Positions 41,649 through 50,546 of a stretch of 53,962 nt of DNA are shown one piece after another. The stretch is taken from contig JADCJN010000096.1 of assembly GCA_020247005.1 (NCBI GenBank), positions 1-53,962 on the forward strand, given 5' to 3'. The notes beneath the pieces are model-generated. The model was not told where the DNA came from. It did not search any database and worked only from the letters and a program-made list of their open reading frames with translations. Position 1 is the stretch's first letter, and every line of letters begins with the position of its first letter. A program made the position numbers and the translations under genes. Origin of the DNA: Silvanigrellales bacterium. GTDB lineage: Bacteria; Bdellovibrionota_B; Oligoflexia; Silvanigrellales; Silvanigrellaceae.

Positions 41649-43466
41649 TCACTTCACATCGCAGCCTTGAGTGATGCCCACAAGAGTCACAGAACCGGTG
41701 ACAGCCGGAATGGCGGCTGTTTCAACGAAGTCTTCAATGGCGCGGTTGAAGTCCGCGCCTTTGAAAGGTGCGCCGATCCCGGCGGGAGCCTTGTGGAAGG
41801 CCTGCCATCGCATGGCCATCGCCTTGGCTCCTTTAAGAGGGTCGGTGAGATTGGTTTTGCAGCCGTTGGCGAATGCGGTCACGAAAGCGGCCTTGTCGGC
41901 AACAGCTTTCATAGAGAGGTATTTCGCTGCTCCGCTGCCCGCGTTCCCCTTGTCGGGATCGGCATTCACCGCTGCCTCAAACGCCTGCACCATGGCCGAC
42001 CCTCCGCCTGACCTCACAGGTTCCGCCGGAACCTTTGAAATAAGTCCACAGCGAGTGCCAGAGAACACGGGGTTTTGGAGGTCGGTGAGCAGAACATTGA
42101 GCGCAAAGTCTTCGGGAATGACACCGTTGGCAACCAAGCGGGACACGAGGTCGTCGTCGGCAAAGTGACGGACTGGAATGAGCATGGGGAAGATGTCGCC
42201 GTCTGGGTTGGCGGCGCCACCCTTGATGCTAAAAATCCCTTTGGTGACGCCGACCCAGTCAGCCTTTGAATACTCGGCCACGCTGTTCGCGCCGCCCTTG
42301 GAGTCGAAGAGGCCGTCGAAGTCGGTGGTGTCGGCGAAGCCAGACATGTCGAGCCGGCTCGTCTGTCCTTTCTTCGCTATATCGATGCCGCTTGTGAGTG
42401 TGACCCTTCCATTCTGAGGTGCCAGAAGGCGGTTGAGAAAGAGATCGGGTGGGACGTTCACTTTGCCCGAAGCATACGTCGAAGGCGATGATGCGAGGCC
42501 TACGCCTCGCTCGCAGAAGAGCGGATACAGGAGGTCACGGTAAGTTATAATGCCAGCTCTATTTTGGGGCAGGGGTGCGCCCATCGCTTTCCCGGCCAGA
42601 AGGTTGTTGACGTAGGCTTGGTTGGCTGCGGTGATCGTTTGAATCGTCTGAACTTCGAAATGCTCCGCTATTTCAACAGGGTGATTTCTGTCTGCCGCAC
42701 GTGTCCAGGCTTTGTTTTCGACGCCGGGCAGAGGCGACACAGGGGTGTGCCAGAAGGCCCAGGGGAACCGCAGTTCCTTCATCAGGAGGCCTCCACCCAC
42801 ATGGCAATTGGTGCAGGCGTGGCGGAATGAGTTTTTGACCGAAGTCGCTTGCGTGTGCGAGTTCCCGTGGAAATAGATTTGGCCGCCGTCGGTAGGGTGG
42901 TCAGCGCTGTAGAAGTTAAAGGTCTTGTTGATCGAGTCCCACGCAATGATGTGCATGGCCGTGCCCGGACCCGAAATCCACACCCGCCCTTCAATGCCGG
43001 GTGCTGCGTTGGGGTCGACACCTCCCGTGCCCACGCCGCAGATCCACTCGTCGACCGTGCGAGGGTCGACTCCCGACTCTCTTGAGACGCTGACCTGGCC
43101 TTTTTCCGAAACAATGAAACGCTTGCCAATTTTACAGCCCGCGTTCGCCATGAAGCTGTCGATTCGATAGGGATCTTTGGCCCCCATTTTCGCGGGGCAG
43201 TCGGCCGCCTTCAGGACTTTCATTTTAAACGCATCGTTGGCGGCCATGTAAAGCGCCTCCACACTTGAATCCGTTTCCACCACACACGTTGCGCCTGCAT
43301 CGGGTTTCACGACGGCAGAGGTTCCGGACTTGGTGTTTTCTCCGTTGTTGAAATCGCGTTTGTTGCATGCTGTGGTGGCGAGGACTGAAAAGAGAGAGAC
43401 ATTCAAAAAAAGCGATACGGGTTTGAGAATGCGGCTTTGCCTTTTTCGAATCATTAACGTTGTCAT
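41649..43466 (-). CDS. Large lipoprotein with single CxxCH haem motif
   Basis: A 605-residue lipoprotein: signal peptide, lipobox TTAC (Cys34) and mature N-terminus CNKRDFNNGE, the third copy of the shared motif. One CTNCH (about Cys218-His222) within HACTNCHVGGG would bind haem. The region around it has IIAWDSINKTFNFYSA and FHGNSHTQATSVKNSFRHAC. The C-terminal half is helical with a few Cys and no recognised domain. AAGGAAGGG precedes the ATG. It is the last of three minus-strand genes (44977, 43503, 41649) and converges with the arginine deiminase gene. Confidence 0.82.
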   Translation of the reverse strand: MTTLMIRKRQSRILKPVSLFLNVSLFSVLATTACNKRDFNNGENTKSGTSAVVKPDAGATCVVETDSSVEALYMAANDAFKMKVLKAADCPAKMGAKDPYRIDSFMANAGCKIGKRFIVSEKGQVSVSRESGVDPRTVDEWICGVGTGGVDPNAAPGIEGRVWISGPGTAMHIIAWDSINKTFNFYSADHPTDGGQIYFHGNSHTQATSVKNSFRHACTNCHVGGGLLMKELRFPWAFWHTPVSPLPGVENKAWTRAADRNHPVEIAEHFEVQTIQTITAANQAYVNNLLAGKAMGAPLPQNRAGIITYRDLLYPLFCERGVGLASSPSTYASGKVNVPPDLFLNRLLAPQNGRVTLTSGIDIAKKGQTSRLDMSGFADTTDFDGLFDSKGGANSVAEYSKADWVGVTKGIFSIKGGAANPDGDIFPMLIPVRHFADDDLVSRLVANGVIPEDFALNVLLTDLQNPVFSGTRCGLISKVPAEPVRSGGGSAMVQAFEAAVNADPDKGNAGSGAAKYLSMKAVADKAAFVTAFANGCKTNLTDPLKGAKAMAMRWQAFHKAPAGIGAPFKGADFNRAIEDFVETAAIPAVTGSVTLVGITQGCDVK

Positions 43467-43502
43467 GGCGCAGGGCCCTTCCTTGGGTGGTTGTCTATCG
43501 GT

Positions 43503-44969
43503 TCAGGGATAAATTGAATTCAATAGCGTTCGGACGTCGTCAGTTTCGTTAATAACTCGAATCGACACGCCCGGTGTGAAGTCGCCCCCATAACTAAAGA
43601 CGTGGAAGTTAGAACGCCTTCCGTGAACTTGAAAAATTTTCGCGATGGAAGGCGCTTTGCCATCGACGGAAAGGTAACGCGAAGGGGTGTCGCCTGCGTC
43701 AAGTCCTTTTCCGCGGAGGCTTTCCACGGTTTGGTCGTTGAAATGACAGCTAAAGCAAGACGATTCGGTTTGTGCAATGCGAAGCGGATTGTTCAAAATT
43801 TGCAGAGCCTGTAGTCCGCCAATCGCGTCGAGCGCAGCTTGTTTTGGTTCAGCCGAGGCGAGGAGGTCGGGCCCATAAAACGGCGCGATGTGAGGGAATG
43901 TTTTCGTTGCGAGCGTCGCATTAAAGGGGAAATCTGGCGTCGTACTTGTCTCGAGAACCGATAAAGAAAAGTTGTCGAAATGCCCACCCCCTATCAACGG
44001 AAGATTCCCCGCCTCTGGTTTGCCGTTCGAGAACTTCTTTGCACCAAATGTCCAGTGCATTGCCGCTTGTCCGGCCGTCATCCACGCGACCCTCACAAGA
44101 CGCGACTCTGGTGCGTATTTCCGCAAGAGAGCTCGAAATGAATCGGCAACGGGGCCTGTTCCCGCGGAGCATCTGCCGATTTCTGTCCAAAGCCCCGGGT
44201 GGGGAACCAGTGTCGAGTCATTTTCCCAGTAGGAGGGCGTGCCAGTTTTCTTCACGCTCGCGGCACTGATTGACGCGAGTTCCTTCAGATCGGTCACCAT
44301 CTCCGTCACTTGTTTTCCAGTATTGGGAAGCAAATAGATGAGGTGCATTGATCCGTCGATGGCGATCCATCCGTCGGATGCCGTGTTCTTTCGAAATGGT
44401 TGCGCTACCAGACGAACGAAGTTTGTGCACTTTGCGGAAGCGCCTTCAAGGTCGGACTTTGTGAGCGCGCCTGGCATTTTTGATCGCTCAAGACAGGGGT
44501 CGAACCGGAAGGCCACAATTTTCCATGCCGCGTAATTGCAAAACTCGTTTGGAAGACCTCGAGCGAGTGCGAGGTGCCCTGGCCTGTCGGGCGGGAGATC
44601 CAGCATAACGCGGAGATCTCCTCCTTTTGCGATGCTTAAGGATGGGTTCGCATTGCAACTCCCCGCGCCATCGCTTGCGAATGTCTCAGATGCGAAGGCC
44701 TCAAACGAAGCGCTTGAAAAAAGCGATTCTTTGCCATCAGCGTTGAGGCCGGGAACAAGGCAAAGGCTTTCGCCCGTTCTGCCAAACGTCCCTGGTGTTG
44801 TCGTTTCGTTTTGTAAAGGAACGAAGATAGAGACGTCATGGGCGGCAAGAGCCGCAAATGCCACGCGAGGTGGCATGGTCATGGCCAAAAAGATAGGTAA
44901 GGCCGAAGAAATGACAAATGCAATGTTGAAATGCACGTCGAATGGATTTTTGAAATGCTTGAGCTTCAT
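43503..44969 (-). CDS. Secreted protein with single CxxCH haem motif
   Basis: A 488-residue protein with an N-terminal signal segment (KPFDVHFNIA-like n-region and hydrophobic FVISSALPIFLAMTM, cleavage near AFAALA) but no lipobox. The mature protein includes ESSCFSCHFNDQT (Cys405-His409) and the block SRLVRVAWMTAGQAAMHWTFG. It may be distantly related to the other CxxCH proteins here. The start at 44969 has AGGTGAG upstream and lies 7 bp after the stop of the preceding lipoprotein gene, so they form an operon. Confidence 0.8.
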   Translation of the reverse strand: MKLKHFKNPFDVHFNIAFVISSALPIFLAMTMPPRVAFAALAAHDVSIFVPLQNETTTPGTFGRTGESLCLVPGLNADGKESLFSSASFEAFASETFASDGAGSCNANPSLSIAKGGDLRVMLDLPPDRPGHLALARGLPNEFCNYAAWKIVAFRFDPCLERSKMPGALTKSDLEGASAKCTNFVRLVAQPFRKNTASDGWIAIDGSMHLIYLLPNTGKQVTEMVTDLKELASISAASVKKTGTPSYWENDSTLVPHPGLWTEIGRCSAGTGPVADSFRALLRKYAPESRLVRVAWMTAGQAAMHWTFGAKKFSNGKPEAGNLPLIGGGHFDNFSLSVLETSTTPDFPFNATLATKTFPHIAPFYGPDLLASAEPKQAALDAIGGLQALQILNNPLRIAQTESSCFSCHFNDQTVESLRGKGLDAGDTPSRYLSVDGKAPSIAKIFQVHGRRSNFHVFSYGGDFTPGVSIRVINETDDVRTLLNSIYP

Positions 44970-44976
44970 AGTCGAC

Positions 44977-46002
44977 TCACCTACAGGCGTCGGGAGTTGT
45001 GCCGTCAAGATCGTCCATGAGCGTGGCGATGTCGCAGCTTCCTTCAGCCTGAATCGTGGCTTGCGCGAGAATGGAATCGGCGATCATATCGCACGATGTT
45101 AAATGTGTTTCTTTGTCTGAAGGAAGAAAACACGAGACGTATGTTTTTTCGGTTGCAGGGTCGACGCCGGCGATGTCTACGGCCACTTCGTTTCCAGAAG
45201 AGTCGATATTGAATTGATTTTTATAGGCGCAATAGGGCTTCAGGCTCTTGCCAACGTTAAGAGTAACTGCAACCAGAGGCTTGTCGATGACTCCTGATTT
45301 GGCAAACGGAAGAACTGAGTTTTTGGTGGCAGCGGAGGCAACAGGCTTCGCAGTGCATCCTGCTTTGGTCACCGCGCCCACCACTGCGCACAGCTGTGGA
45401 TCGGATTTTCTATCGCAGACGCAAGTAATGTCGTTGTGGCAAACTCCAATGGTTCTTCTCGTAGTTTGCCCCGCGCATGTGGGAATCAGCCCGGCACGCT
45501 GGGTACCTGCATTTCTTGAATTTCTCGGTTCTTCGCCCCCCACGAGAAAGGCCTGCGAGTTTGAGAAGACTTTGGTGAAGGGGTTCCCCGACACGTCTTT
45601 TCCATTATTATAGTCGTTTTTCTCGAATTTTCCGATATTTGTTTCTTTAGTCAAGAACGCGGGTCTTGTCATGTCGAAGTTTGTGGTGAATTCGCATCGG
45701 AGATGTTTTCCCGCCGCGCGTGAGCGCCGAGTCCATTGGCAGTATTCTTCCTGCGTGAAGAACCCGCCTTCTTTCGTTTTTGAGCTGCACTGCCACTCGA
45801 CGTTGATGCTCCTGTCGGAGTTGACTTTTGTTGAGTTTCCTTGTGAGTCGTTAAATTTTCGAGCTTTGCAGCCAGCACCAGCAAAGCTCAGCGCCGCAAG
45901 GGTCAGTGCGACAGTGTATGTGCGCACGGAGGAAAATGCTTTTGCTGTTTTATTTGCAAAATAAACATATTTTTTTTTAATGATATTATATAGAAGAGGC
46001 AT
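44977..46002 (-). CDS. Cys-rich lipoprotein with shared CKxRxFN motif
   Basis: A 341-residue lipoprotein: Lys/Tyr-rich n-region (IIKKKYVYFANKTAKAF), hydrophobic core, lipobox AGC (Cys45) and mature N-terminus CKARKFNDSQ. The body has about a dozen Cys (VEWQC, EEYCQW, LRCEF, PTCAGQ, VCHNDITCVCD, LCAVV, YCAYK, SCFLP, SCDM, SCDIA, ACR) and no CxxCH. It may be a disulfide-stabilised binding or scaffold protein. The first ~120 bases of the gene and the region upstream are clearly AT-richer than neighbouring genes. It heads the three-gene minus-strand operon. Confidence 0.78.
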   Translation of the reverse strand: MPLLYNIIKKKYVYFANKTAKAFSSVRTYTVALTLAALSFAGAGCKARKFNDSQGNSTKVNSDRSINVEWQCSSKTKEGGFFTQEEYCQWTRRSRAAGKHLRCEFTTNFDMTRPAFLTKETNIGKFEKNDYNNGKDVSGNPFTKVFSNSQAFLVGGEEPRNSRNAGTQRAGLIPTCAGQTTRRTIGVCHNDITCVCDRKSDPQLCAVVGAVTKAGCTAKPVASAATKNSVLPFAKSGVIDKPLVAVTLNVGKSLKPYCAYKNQFNIDSSGNEVAVDIAGVDPATEKTYVSCFLPSDKETHLTSCDMIADSILAQATIQAEGSCDIATLMDDLDGTTPDACR

Positions 46003-46050
46003 GACTGGTATTTCCCTTTTTCTGTATTTTTCTTTCGGTGAGTCTCCTCA

Positions 46051-46079
46051 ATGTTATTGGGTGTGTGATCGCTCTGCAA
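46051..46079 (-). promoter_or_regulatory. Possible sigma70-like promoter for the leftward lipoprotein operon
   Basis: On the minus strand TTGCAG (46079-46074) and TAACAT (46056-46051) are separated by 17 bases and lie ~50 bases before the ATG at 46002. Match to consensus is partial. Confidence 0.3.
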
Positions 46080-46150
46080 GGCGCGCATTCGTGTCGTCAA
46101 TGCCGAAATTTGTCGAATTGGCTGCGCCCTCCAGACGCGAGTCCCTAGGA

Positions 46151-46180
46151 TTCAAGAATTTGTTTTGAATGAATTAAAAT
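46151..46180 (+). promoter_or_regulatory. Possible promoter for the rightward DUF1501 cassette
   Basis: The -10-like TAAAAT (46175-46180) lies 18 bases after TTCAAG (46151-46156) in an AT-rich stretch. The next gene starts at 46273 with AAGGAG upstream. Confidence 0.3.
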
Positions 46181-46272
46181 TGACTTCTGAAATTTTCCCA
46201 GGGGACTGGTGCGGAATGTCCGATGAACAGATCAGGGACTTGGGGGTGGCAGTCTAAGGAGTATGAGCAGGG

Positions 46273-47049
46273 ATGAGAGTTTGCTACTTCCAACGGCCTG
46301 CGTGGTTGGGCGCCGCAATTGTGGTGTTGACTGCATTTCTCGGTGTCACGTCAGGGTGTGGTCGAAAAGACCCAAAATCAGAGTCGGAGTTCCGCAATGA
46401 CACGAAACAGGCGCCTTCGGCTCCCCCAGGCGCTGTGGAAACGGAAGACCCGGGAGGCAGCTCTTCTGCCCTTTCGCTCACCCGCATGGCACGCCTCACA
46501 CCCGAGCAGGTTTCACGGATTCTTGAAAAACGCCTGAACTACACAACCGGCTGGCGCGACGGAGACGGACGTTTCTTCGACTTGATTGTCCGTATTTTTG
46601 GCGTTCCGTTGGGTGGAGTCGACTTCGAGTCGGCATTCGAGCGTGATGCCTCGGCAAAAGTCCACACCCTTTTGGTTTCGAGAACCTTGGCATGGAACGT
46701 TGCGACTGAGTTCATCGTGTGGGAGCTCGACCCAAAGGCGGCCAAAAAAGAATCGCGCGCGCGTGTTCTCACTCTCGTCAACCTGAAAACCGATTTTCCC
46801 TCGGAGGCCGCACCTTCTTTTCCACCTGTGGCCGATCTCGCCGCACGCGATGCACGATGGCGTGCGCAGCTTGACGACCTGTATTGGCGGTTGTTCGCGC
46901 GTCCGCCTCGCGCCGAGGAAACAGCGGCGTGTGCCCGTGCTTTCGCTCGAGCGATGACCCACCAACCGAGTCCTCCTGCGGGGTGGCTCATCGTGCTCTA
47001 TGGCCTTTTGTCCACAGCTGAGTTTTGGAACCTTTGGGGAGGGGAATGA
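46273..47049 (+). CDS. Lipoprotein of the DUF1501 cassette
   Basis: A 258-residue lipoprotein with lipobox TSGC (Cys29), a charged tether (GRKDPKSESEF) and a helical domain. LTPEQVSRILEKRLNY near residue 75 and the C-terminal LDDLYWRLFARPPRAEE resemble short helices of the DUF1549/DUF1592-type families that accompany DUF1501 proteins; this is a weak call. AAGGAG lies 11 bases before the ATG. The DUF1501 gene begins one base after its stop. Confidence 0.75.
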   Translation: MRVCYFQRPAWLGAAIVVLTAFLGVTSGCGRKDPKSESEFRNDTKQAPSAPPGAVETEDPGGSSSALSLTRMARLTPEQVSRILEKRLNYTTGWRDGDGRFFDLIVRIFGVPLGGVDFESAFERDASAKVHTLLVSRTLAWNVATEFIVWELDPKAAKKESRARVLTLVNLKTDFPSEAAPSFPPVADLAARDARWRAQLDDLYWRLFARPPRAEETAACARAFARAMTHQPSPPAGWLIVLYGLLSTAEFWNLWGGE

Positions 47050-47050
47050 C

Positions 47051-48424
47051 ATGACGCGCCCGCACTCTTGGCTGCACACTTCACTTCACTCCATGCCGCG
47101 TCGTTCCTTTCTTCGTCTCGGTGCCGGGTGTGGTCTGGCCTTGGGAATCGACGGTGTGCTTGCCGGTGGAAGTGGCTTCGGTTTGAGAAATGCAGCCGGG
47201 GCAACACGCCAGGCGTCACGGCGTAAACTTCTGCACATTGTCGTCGCTGGCGGGTGGGACAGTGCGCTCGCCACCGATCCGGTCACTCCTTCAAAAAGCG
47301 CGCAAGGCGCCTACGACGGTGCTTACGGAACACAATTTGGTGTCCATGCTGTCGAAGGCAAGCCTGGTCTTTTGGTAGGCGAGGGTTTCGTAGACGCACT
47401 TCCCGCGTTCGCAGCCCTTCCCACCGCCTTTGTGAATGGCATTTTTATGGAGGTCAGCGCTCACGAAATTGCGCTGAATTACATGCTTTCGGGCGTGCCT
47501 AGCCTTTCTCGTTCGCGCGAGTATCCGAGTCTTGCGGCGCGTGCGGGTTCGCGCACCGGCAGCTATCCACCCCACGTTGTGTTGGGGCGAAGTCCGCCGC
47601 TCGGCGACACCCGAAGAACGGCGCCTCCCTTGCAGGCTATCAGTACGGGGCTCCTTTCAAGCATGTTGCGCGGACCTGGGAGTGAATTGGTGAAACCAGG
47701 TGCTGTGCAGGTGGGCGACGAACTCATTGGGGAGCTCGACACTCTTGCCGAAAGTCACCTGTCCTCGGCGCAGCGGGAGGCCCTCGCGCCCTGGCGGGCT
47801 TCCGGGGAAGGCCTCGACGCCGTGTATGGCAAAAATCTGAGTGCCCTTCTCGCTTACACTCCAGAAGTGAAAGAACGTTACCTTGGAGCGGAAGATTGGC
47901 AAGGGCCAGGCACCGTTGCGGGGGCGTTTCTCGCATTGAAAGCTGGGCTTTCGCCCTATGTCACTGTTTCCTATGTCGGGGAATTCGATACCCACACAGC
48001 CCACTTCGCACGTCACCTTCCCCACCTGACACTCCTCGCTCGCACGCTTGCCGTTCTCGCCGACGATCTCGCTGGCACGCCTGACCCAGATGACGCGTCG
48101 AAGACCCTCGCCGAAACGACGCTTGTGGTTGTCAATTCAGAATTCGTGCGCACACCGAAGCTCAATTCCGCGCAGGGCACCGACCACTGGCAGTCGGGCA
48201 GTGCTCTTCTTCTGGGTGCGGGTGTGGTCGATGGCGCCGTTGTCGGACGCACGGGACCCGACGCTCAGGCCCTCGGGTGGAAAGGGGGGGATGCTGTTGC
48301 TTTGTCGGCCGACTCTGCACTTTTGCCCGAGCATCTTGTGTCCGCCATTCTGGCGAGCCTCGGACTTCAAGACGACGCGAAGGCAATTTCGAAGTCCCCT
48401 GTTTTGGGGGTCGTCGGTGCGTAA
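47051..48424 (+). CDS. DUF1501-family protein with Tat signal
   Basis: A 457-residue protein. The N-terminus carries a twin-arginine motif (MPRRSFLRLGAG, residues ~15-26) and a hydrophobic stretch, so it is probably exported folded. The body fits the DUF1501 (sulfatase/alkaline-phosphatase-like fold) family: LLHIVVAGGWDSAL at the start of the mature domain, GEFDTHTAHFARHLPHL, VVVNSEFVRTPKLNSAQGTDHW and GGDAVAL. The function of the family is not established. GGGGAGGGG precedes the ATG. Its last eight bases overlap the next gene, forming a coupled cassette. Confidence 0.9.
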   Translation: MTRPHSWLHTSLHSMPRRSFLRLGAGCGLALGIDGVLAGGSGFGLRNAAGATRQASRRKLLHIVVAGGWDSALATDPVTPSKSAQGAYDGAYGTQFGVHAVEGKPGLLVGEGFVDALPAFAALPTAFVNGIFMEVSAHEIALNYMLSGVPSLSRSREYPSLAARAGSRTGSYPPHVVLGRSPPLGDTRRTAPPLQAISTGLLSSMLRGPGSELVKPGAVQVGDELIGELDTLAESHLSSAQREALAPWRASGEGLDAVYGKNLSALLAYTPEVKERYLGAEDWQGPGTVAGAFLALKAGLSPYVTVSYVGEFDTHTAHFARHLPHLTLLARTLAVLADDLAGTPDPDDASKTLAETTLVVVNSEFVRTPKLNSAQGTDHWQSGSALLLGAGVVDGAVVGRTGPDAQALGWKGGDAVALSADSALLPEHLVSAILASLGLQDDAKAISKSPVLGVVGA

Positions 48425-49751
48425 CAGTTTCTTCGTCTTTGGTTCCTTGGTTACGTTGCTGTTTTTTGGTGCCTGCCGAAAAGACGGCGCAGCGCGCGAG
48501 GTGGAAGAGTCGGACTTTGTGCAGGGTCGCCTTATGCGTCCGAACGATGCCGCGAAGATTCGTGCCTTGAGTCTTGCCGCGCGCGACGAACTTCCTTCGC
48601 GCGCCGAGGTTGAGGCCTACACCTCGGGAGCGCGGGCAAAGTCTGAGCTGCTTGACGACTGGAGCGCGCAGGCTAGCCATGGTGAGCGTGTTGGTCGGGT
48701 GTTTGGCGACCTTTTTGGTGTCTCCGATTCGCCGTTTGTCATTGAAGAATCCCACGTGCTCGTGCCCAACGAAGATGGCCTGCTCGAATCGATGAATGGA
48801 ACGAACCGCTGCCAAATCGATGGGGCGGGCGAGGAAGGTTACGAGAGCGTGGCTCCTTGGTGGCTCGACGGTGCAGACACTGTGCGCATCTGCCGAAACG
48901 TGGGTTGTGGGCCCGCCGCGCTTCGGTGCGTGCCTCGCACCGAAGGACGCAAGGTTCTGGACGCGGTGCGAGGAGAGCTTGCGGCGCGTGCCCGATATGC
49001 ATACGGGGCCAACCTCGACTGGAACGCGCTCTGGGCTGGAGAGTGGGTTTATGGAAACCGCTTCCTCGCCTTCGTCTACCAATACGAGGCGAAACCCTTC
49101 GAACCGAGCCCGGTGCGCGCCGTGCCTGACGCTGCCCAAACATCGGTACTTGTGGCTGCCATGCGAGCAGTTCCATTGCAGACCAACGTCCGCTTTACGC
49201 TGCCTTCCTTTTTGCCTCCCCGAGCGGGCATCGTGACATCTCCGCAATTTTTAAAGCGGCACAACAATTTCCGTTCACGCGTGCGGGGGCTTGTGCAGGC
49301 CATGGCGTGTGAAGATGTGGGCCCTACCTTGAACACATCCGGCATTGCTCGTTTCGTGAACGCCGACTTGTCTGCCTTCGACAAACAGCACGGTGTGAAG
49401 GCGGGGTGCGCCTCGTGTCACTTTGGAATGGACAATCTCGGCTCTGCTCTTTTGGGGTGGAGCGATGTGGGCCATCGGGAATTCTGGAAAATGCCTTCCC
49501 AAGCCGCGCACGCCTTCGGCGTTGATGGCGAAGGACCTGGGTTCCTCATGCGCACCTGGGTTGCGAGAGGCCCGGGGTTCCAAGCCTGCATGGCCAAAAA
49601 AGCGTGGCATTCTTTTTCCGGGGGGCGATCGTTTGAAGCGCTTCCCAAAGAAACACGCGATGCTTTAGTGGCTTCAGCTTCGGGTGGACTCCGTCCGCTT
49701 GTGCGGGCCGTGCTCATGGCTCCAGAACTCACATCGGTTGATGCGCCATGA
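48417..49751 (+). CDS. DUF1588-like lipoprotein with CxxCH
   Basis: A 444-residue lipoprotein with signal peptide VRNSFFVFGSLVTLLFF and lipobox GAC (Cys20). The C-terminal CASCHFGMDNLGSALLGW (Cys331-His335) resembles the CxxCH..(D/N)xLG.AL block of DUF1588 proteins, which are commonly encoded with DUF1501 partners in Planctomycetes and deltaproteobacteria. Earlier motifs include SDFVQGRLMRP. The GTG at 48417 overlaps the DUF1501 stop by eight bases and has GGGGG upstream. The pair may form one periplasmic unit, and the CxxCH may hold a haem. Confidence 0.85.
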   Translation: MRNSFFVFGSLVTLLFFGACRKDGAAREVEESDFVQGRLMRPNDAAKIRALSLAARDELPSRAEVEAYTSGARAKSELLDDWSAQASHGERVGRVFGDLFGVSDSPFVIEESHVLVPNEDGLLESMNGTNRCQIDGAGEEGYESVAPWWLDGADTVRICRNVGCGPAALRCVPRTEGRKVLDAVRGELAARARYAYGANLDWNALWAGEWVYGNRFLAFVYQYEAKPFEPSPVRAVPDAAQTSVLVAAMRAVPLQTNVRFTLPSFLPPRAGIVTSPQFLKRHNNFRSRVRGLVQAMACEDVGPTLNTSGIARFVNADLSAFDKQHGVKAGCASCHFGMDNLGSALLGWSDVGHREFWKMPSQAAHAFGVDGEGPGFLMRTWVARGPGFQACMAKKAWHSFSGGRSFEALPKETRDALVASASGGLRPLVRAVLMAPELTSVDAP

Positions 49752-50395
49752 ATTTTCGGCGAAGCCTCCTGTTTTTTTCGATGATGTGTCCGTTCTCTGC
49801 GGTGGCCAGCCCGGTTTTCTGTCTTGGCGTCGATGCGATGGCTCCCTACGGAACAAGGGCTTCATACGGCGCGGGGGTTTCCCAGGGCGGTGCCCAAGGT
49901 CAGTCGGTTGGGCTTGGTATCGAGGCGGCTCTCGATGTCCTGTTCAAGGCCGCCGGAATCGGTATGGGGTTGGGGGTTGGCTTCTTGGGCCACCAGAACT
50001 TCACGTCCTCCCTTGGAGACGGTGTGCGCTCAGACGAGGGAAACGTTGGGAATCTTTCGATTTCTCCTCGCATGGCTTCTCTTCGCCTTCGCTTCGAGTA
50101 CGGTCACGTGTTTTTAGTCGGCCGAGGCCATCTGGGCACGGGCCAGGCCCGGGTGGTGGAAGATGCCGTGGGCTATGACTACGCACTCACGAAAGGCTCA
50201 GGCTTTGGAGCGGGGCTTGGCGCCGTTACCCCAGTCGGAGGTTTTTTTCGAGCGCGTGTTTCTTTGTTCTTGGATTCCGTTACCTTCAAAGAGGGTCGGC
50301 TGACTCGAGTTTCAACCGACACCCCACCTCACTCCGCGCCTTGGAAGTGGAGCGGGGCGTCTTTGGGGCTCGGGGTGGAAGTTCCGCTTTTTTAA
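49748..50395 (+). CDS. Small outer-membrane beta-barrel protein
   Basis: A 215-residue protein with signal peptide (MNFRRSLLFFSMMCPFSAVAS, cleavage near residue 21). About 190 residues of Gly-rich alternating strands (GIGMGLGVGFLGHQNF, SLRLRFEYGHVFLVGRG, FGAGLGAVTPVGGFFRARVSLFLDSV) follow, ending in Phe (LGLGVEVPLF), the usual outer-membrane barrel insertion signal. About eight strands are plausible. Its ATG overlaps the upstream stop (ATGA), so it belongs to the DUF1501 operon. Confidence 0.83.
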   Translation: MNFRRSLLFFSMMCPFSAVASPVFCLGVDAMAPYGTRASYGAGVSQGGAQGQSVGLGIEAALDVLFKAAGIGMGLGVGFLGHQNFTSSLGDGVRSDEGNVGNLSISPRMASLRLRFEYGHVFLVGRGHLGTGQARVVEDAVGYDYALTKGSGFGAGLGAVTPVGGFFRARVSLFLDSVTFKEGRLTRVSTDTPPHSAPWKWSGASLGLGVEVPLF

Positions 50396-50546
50396 GTCAG
50401 TTTCCTGCCATGTTCACTCCATTGACGGGCAAGCCTCGGAAGGCCAACACTTCTAAAGGCATCGGGGAAATGACCGATACAACTCGTATTGAGCCTCGCG
50501 TGGCGTCGCCGCGCTCCAGGTGCCACGCCATACGCCGGGAAGACAC

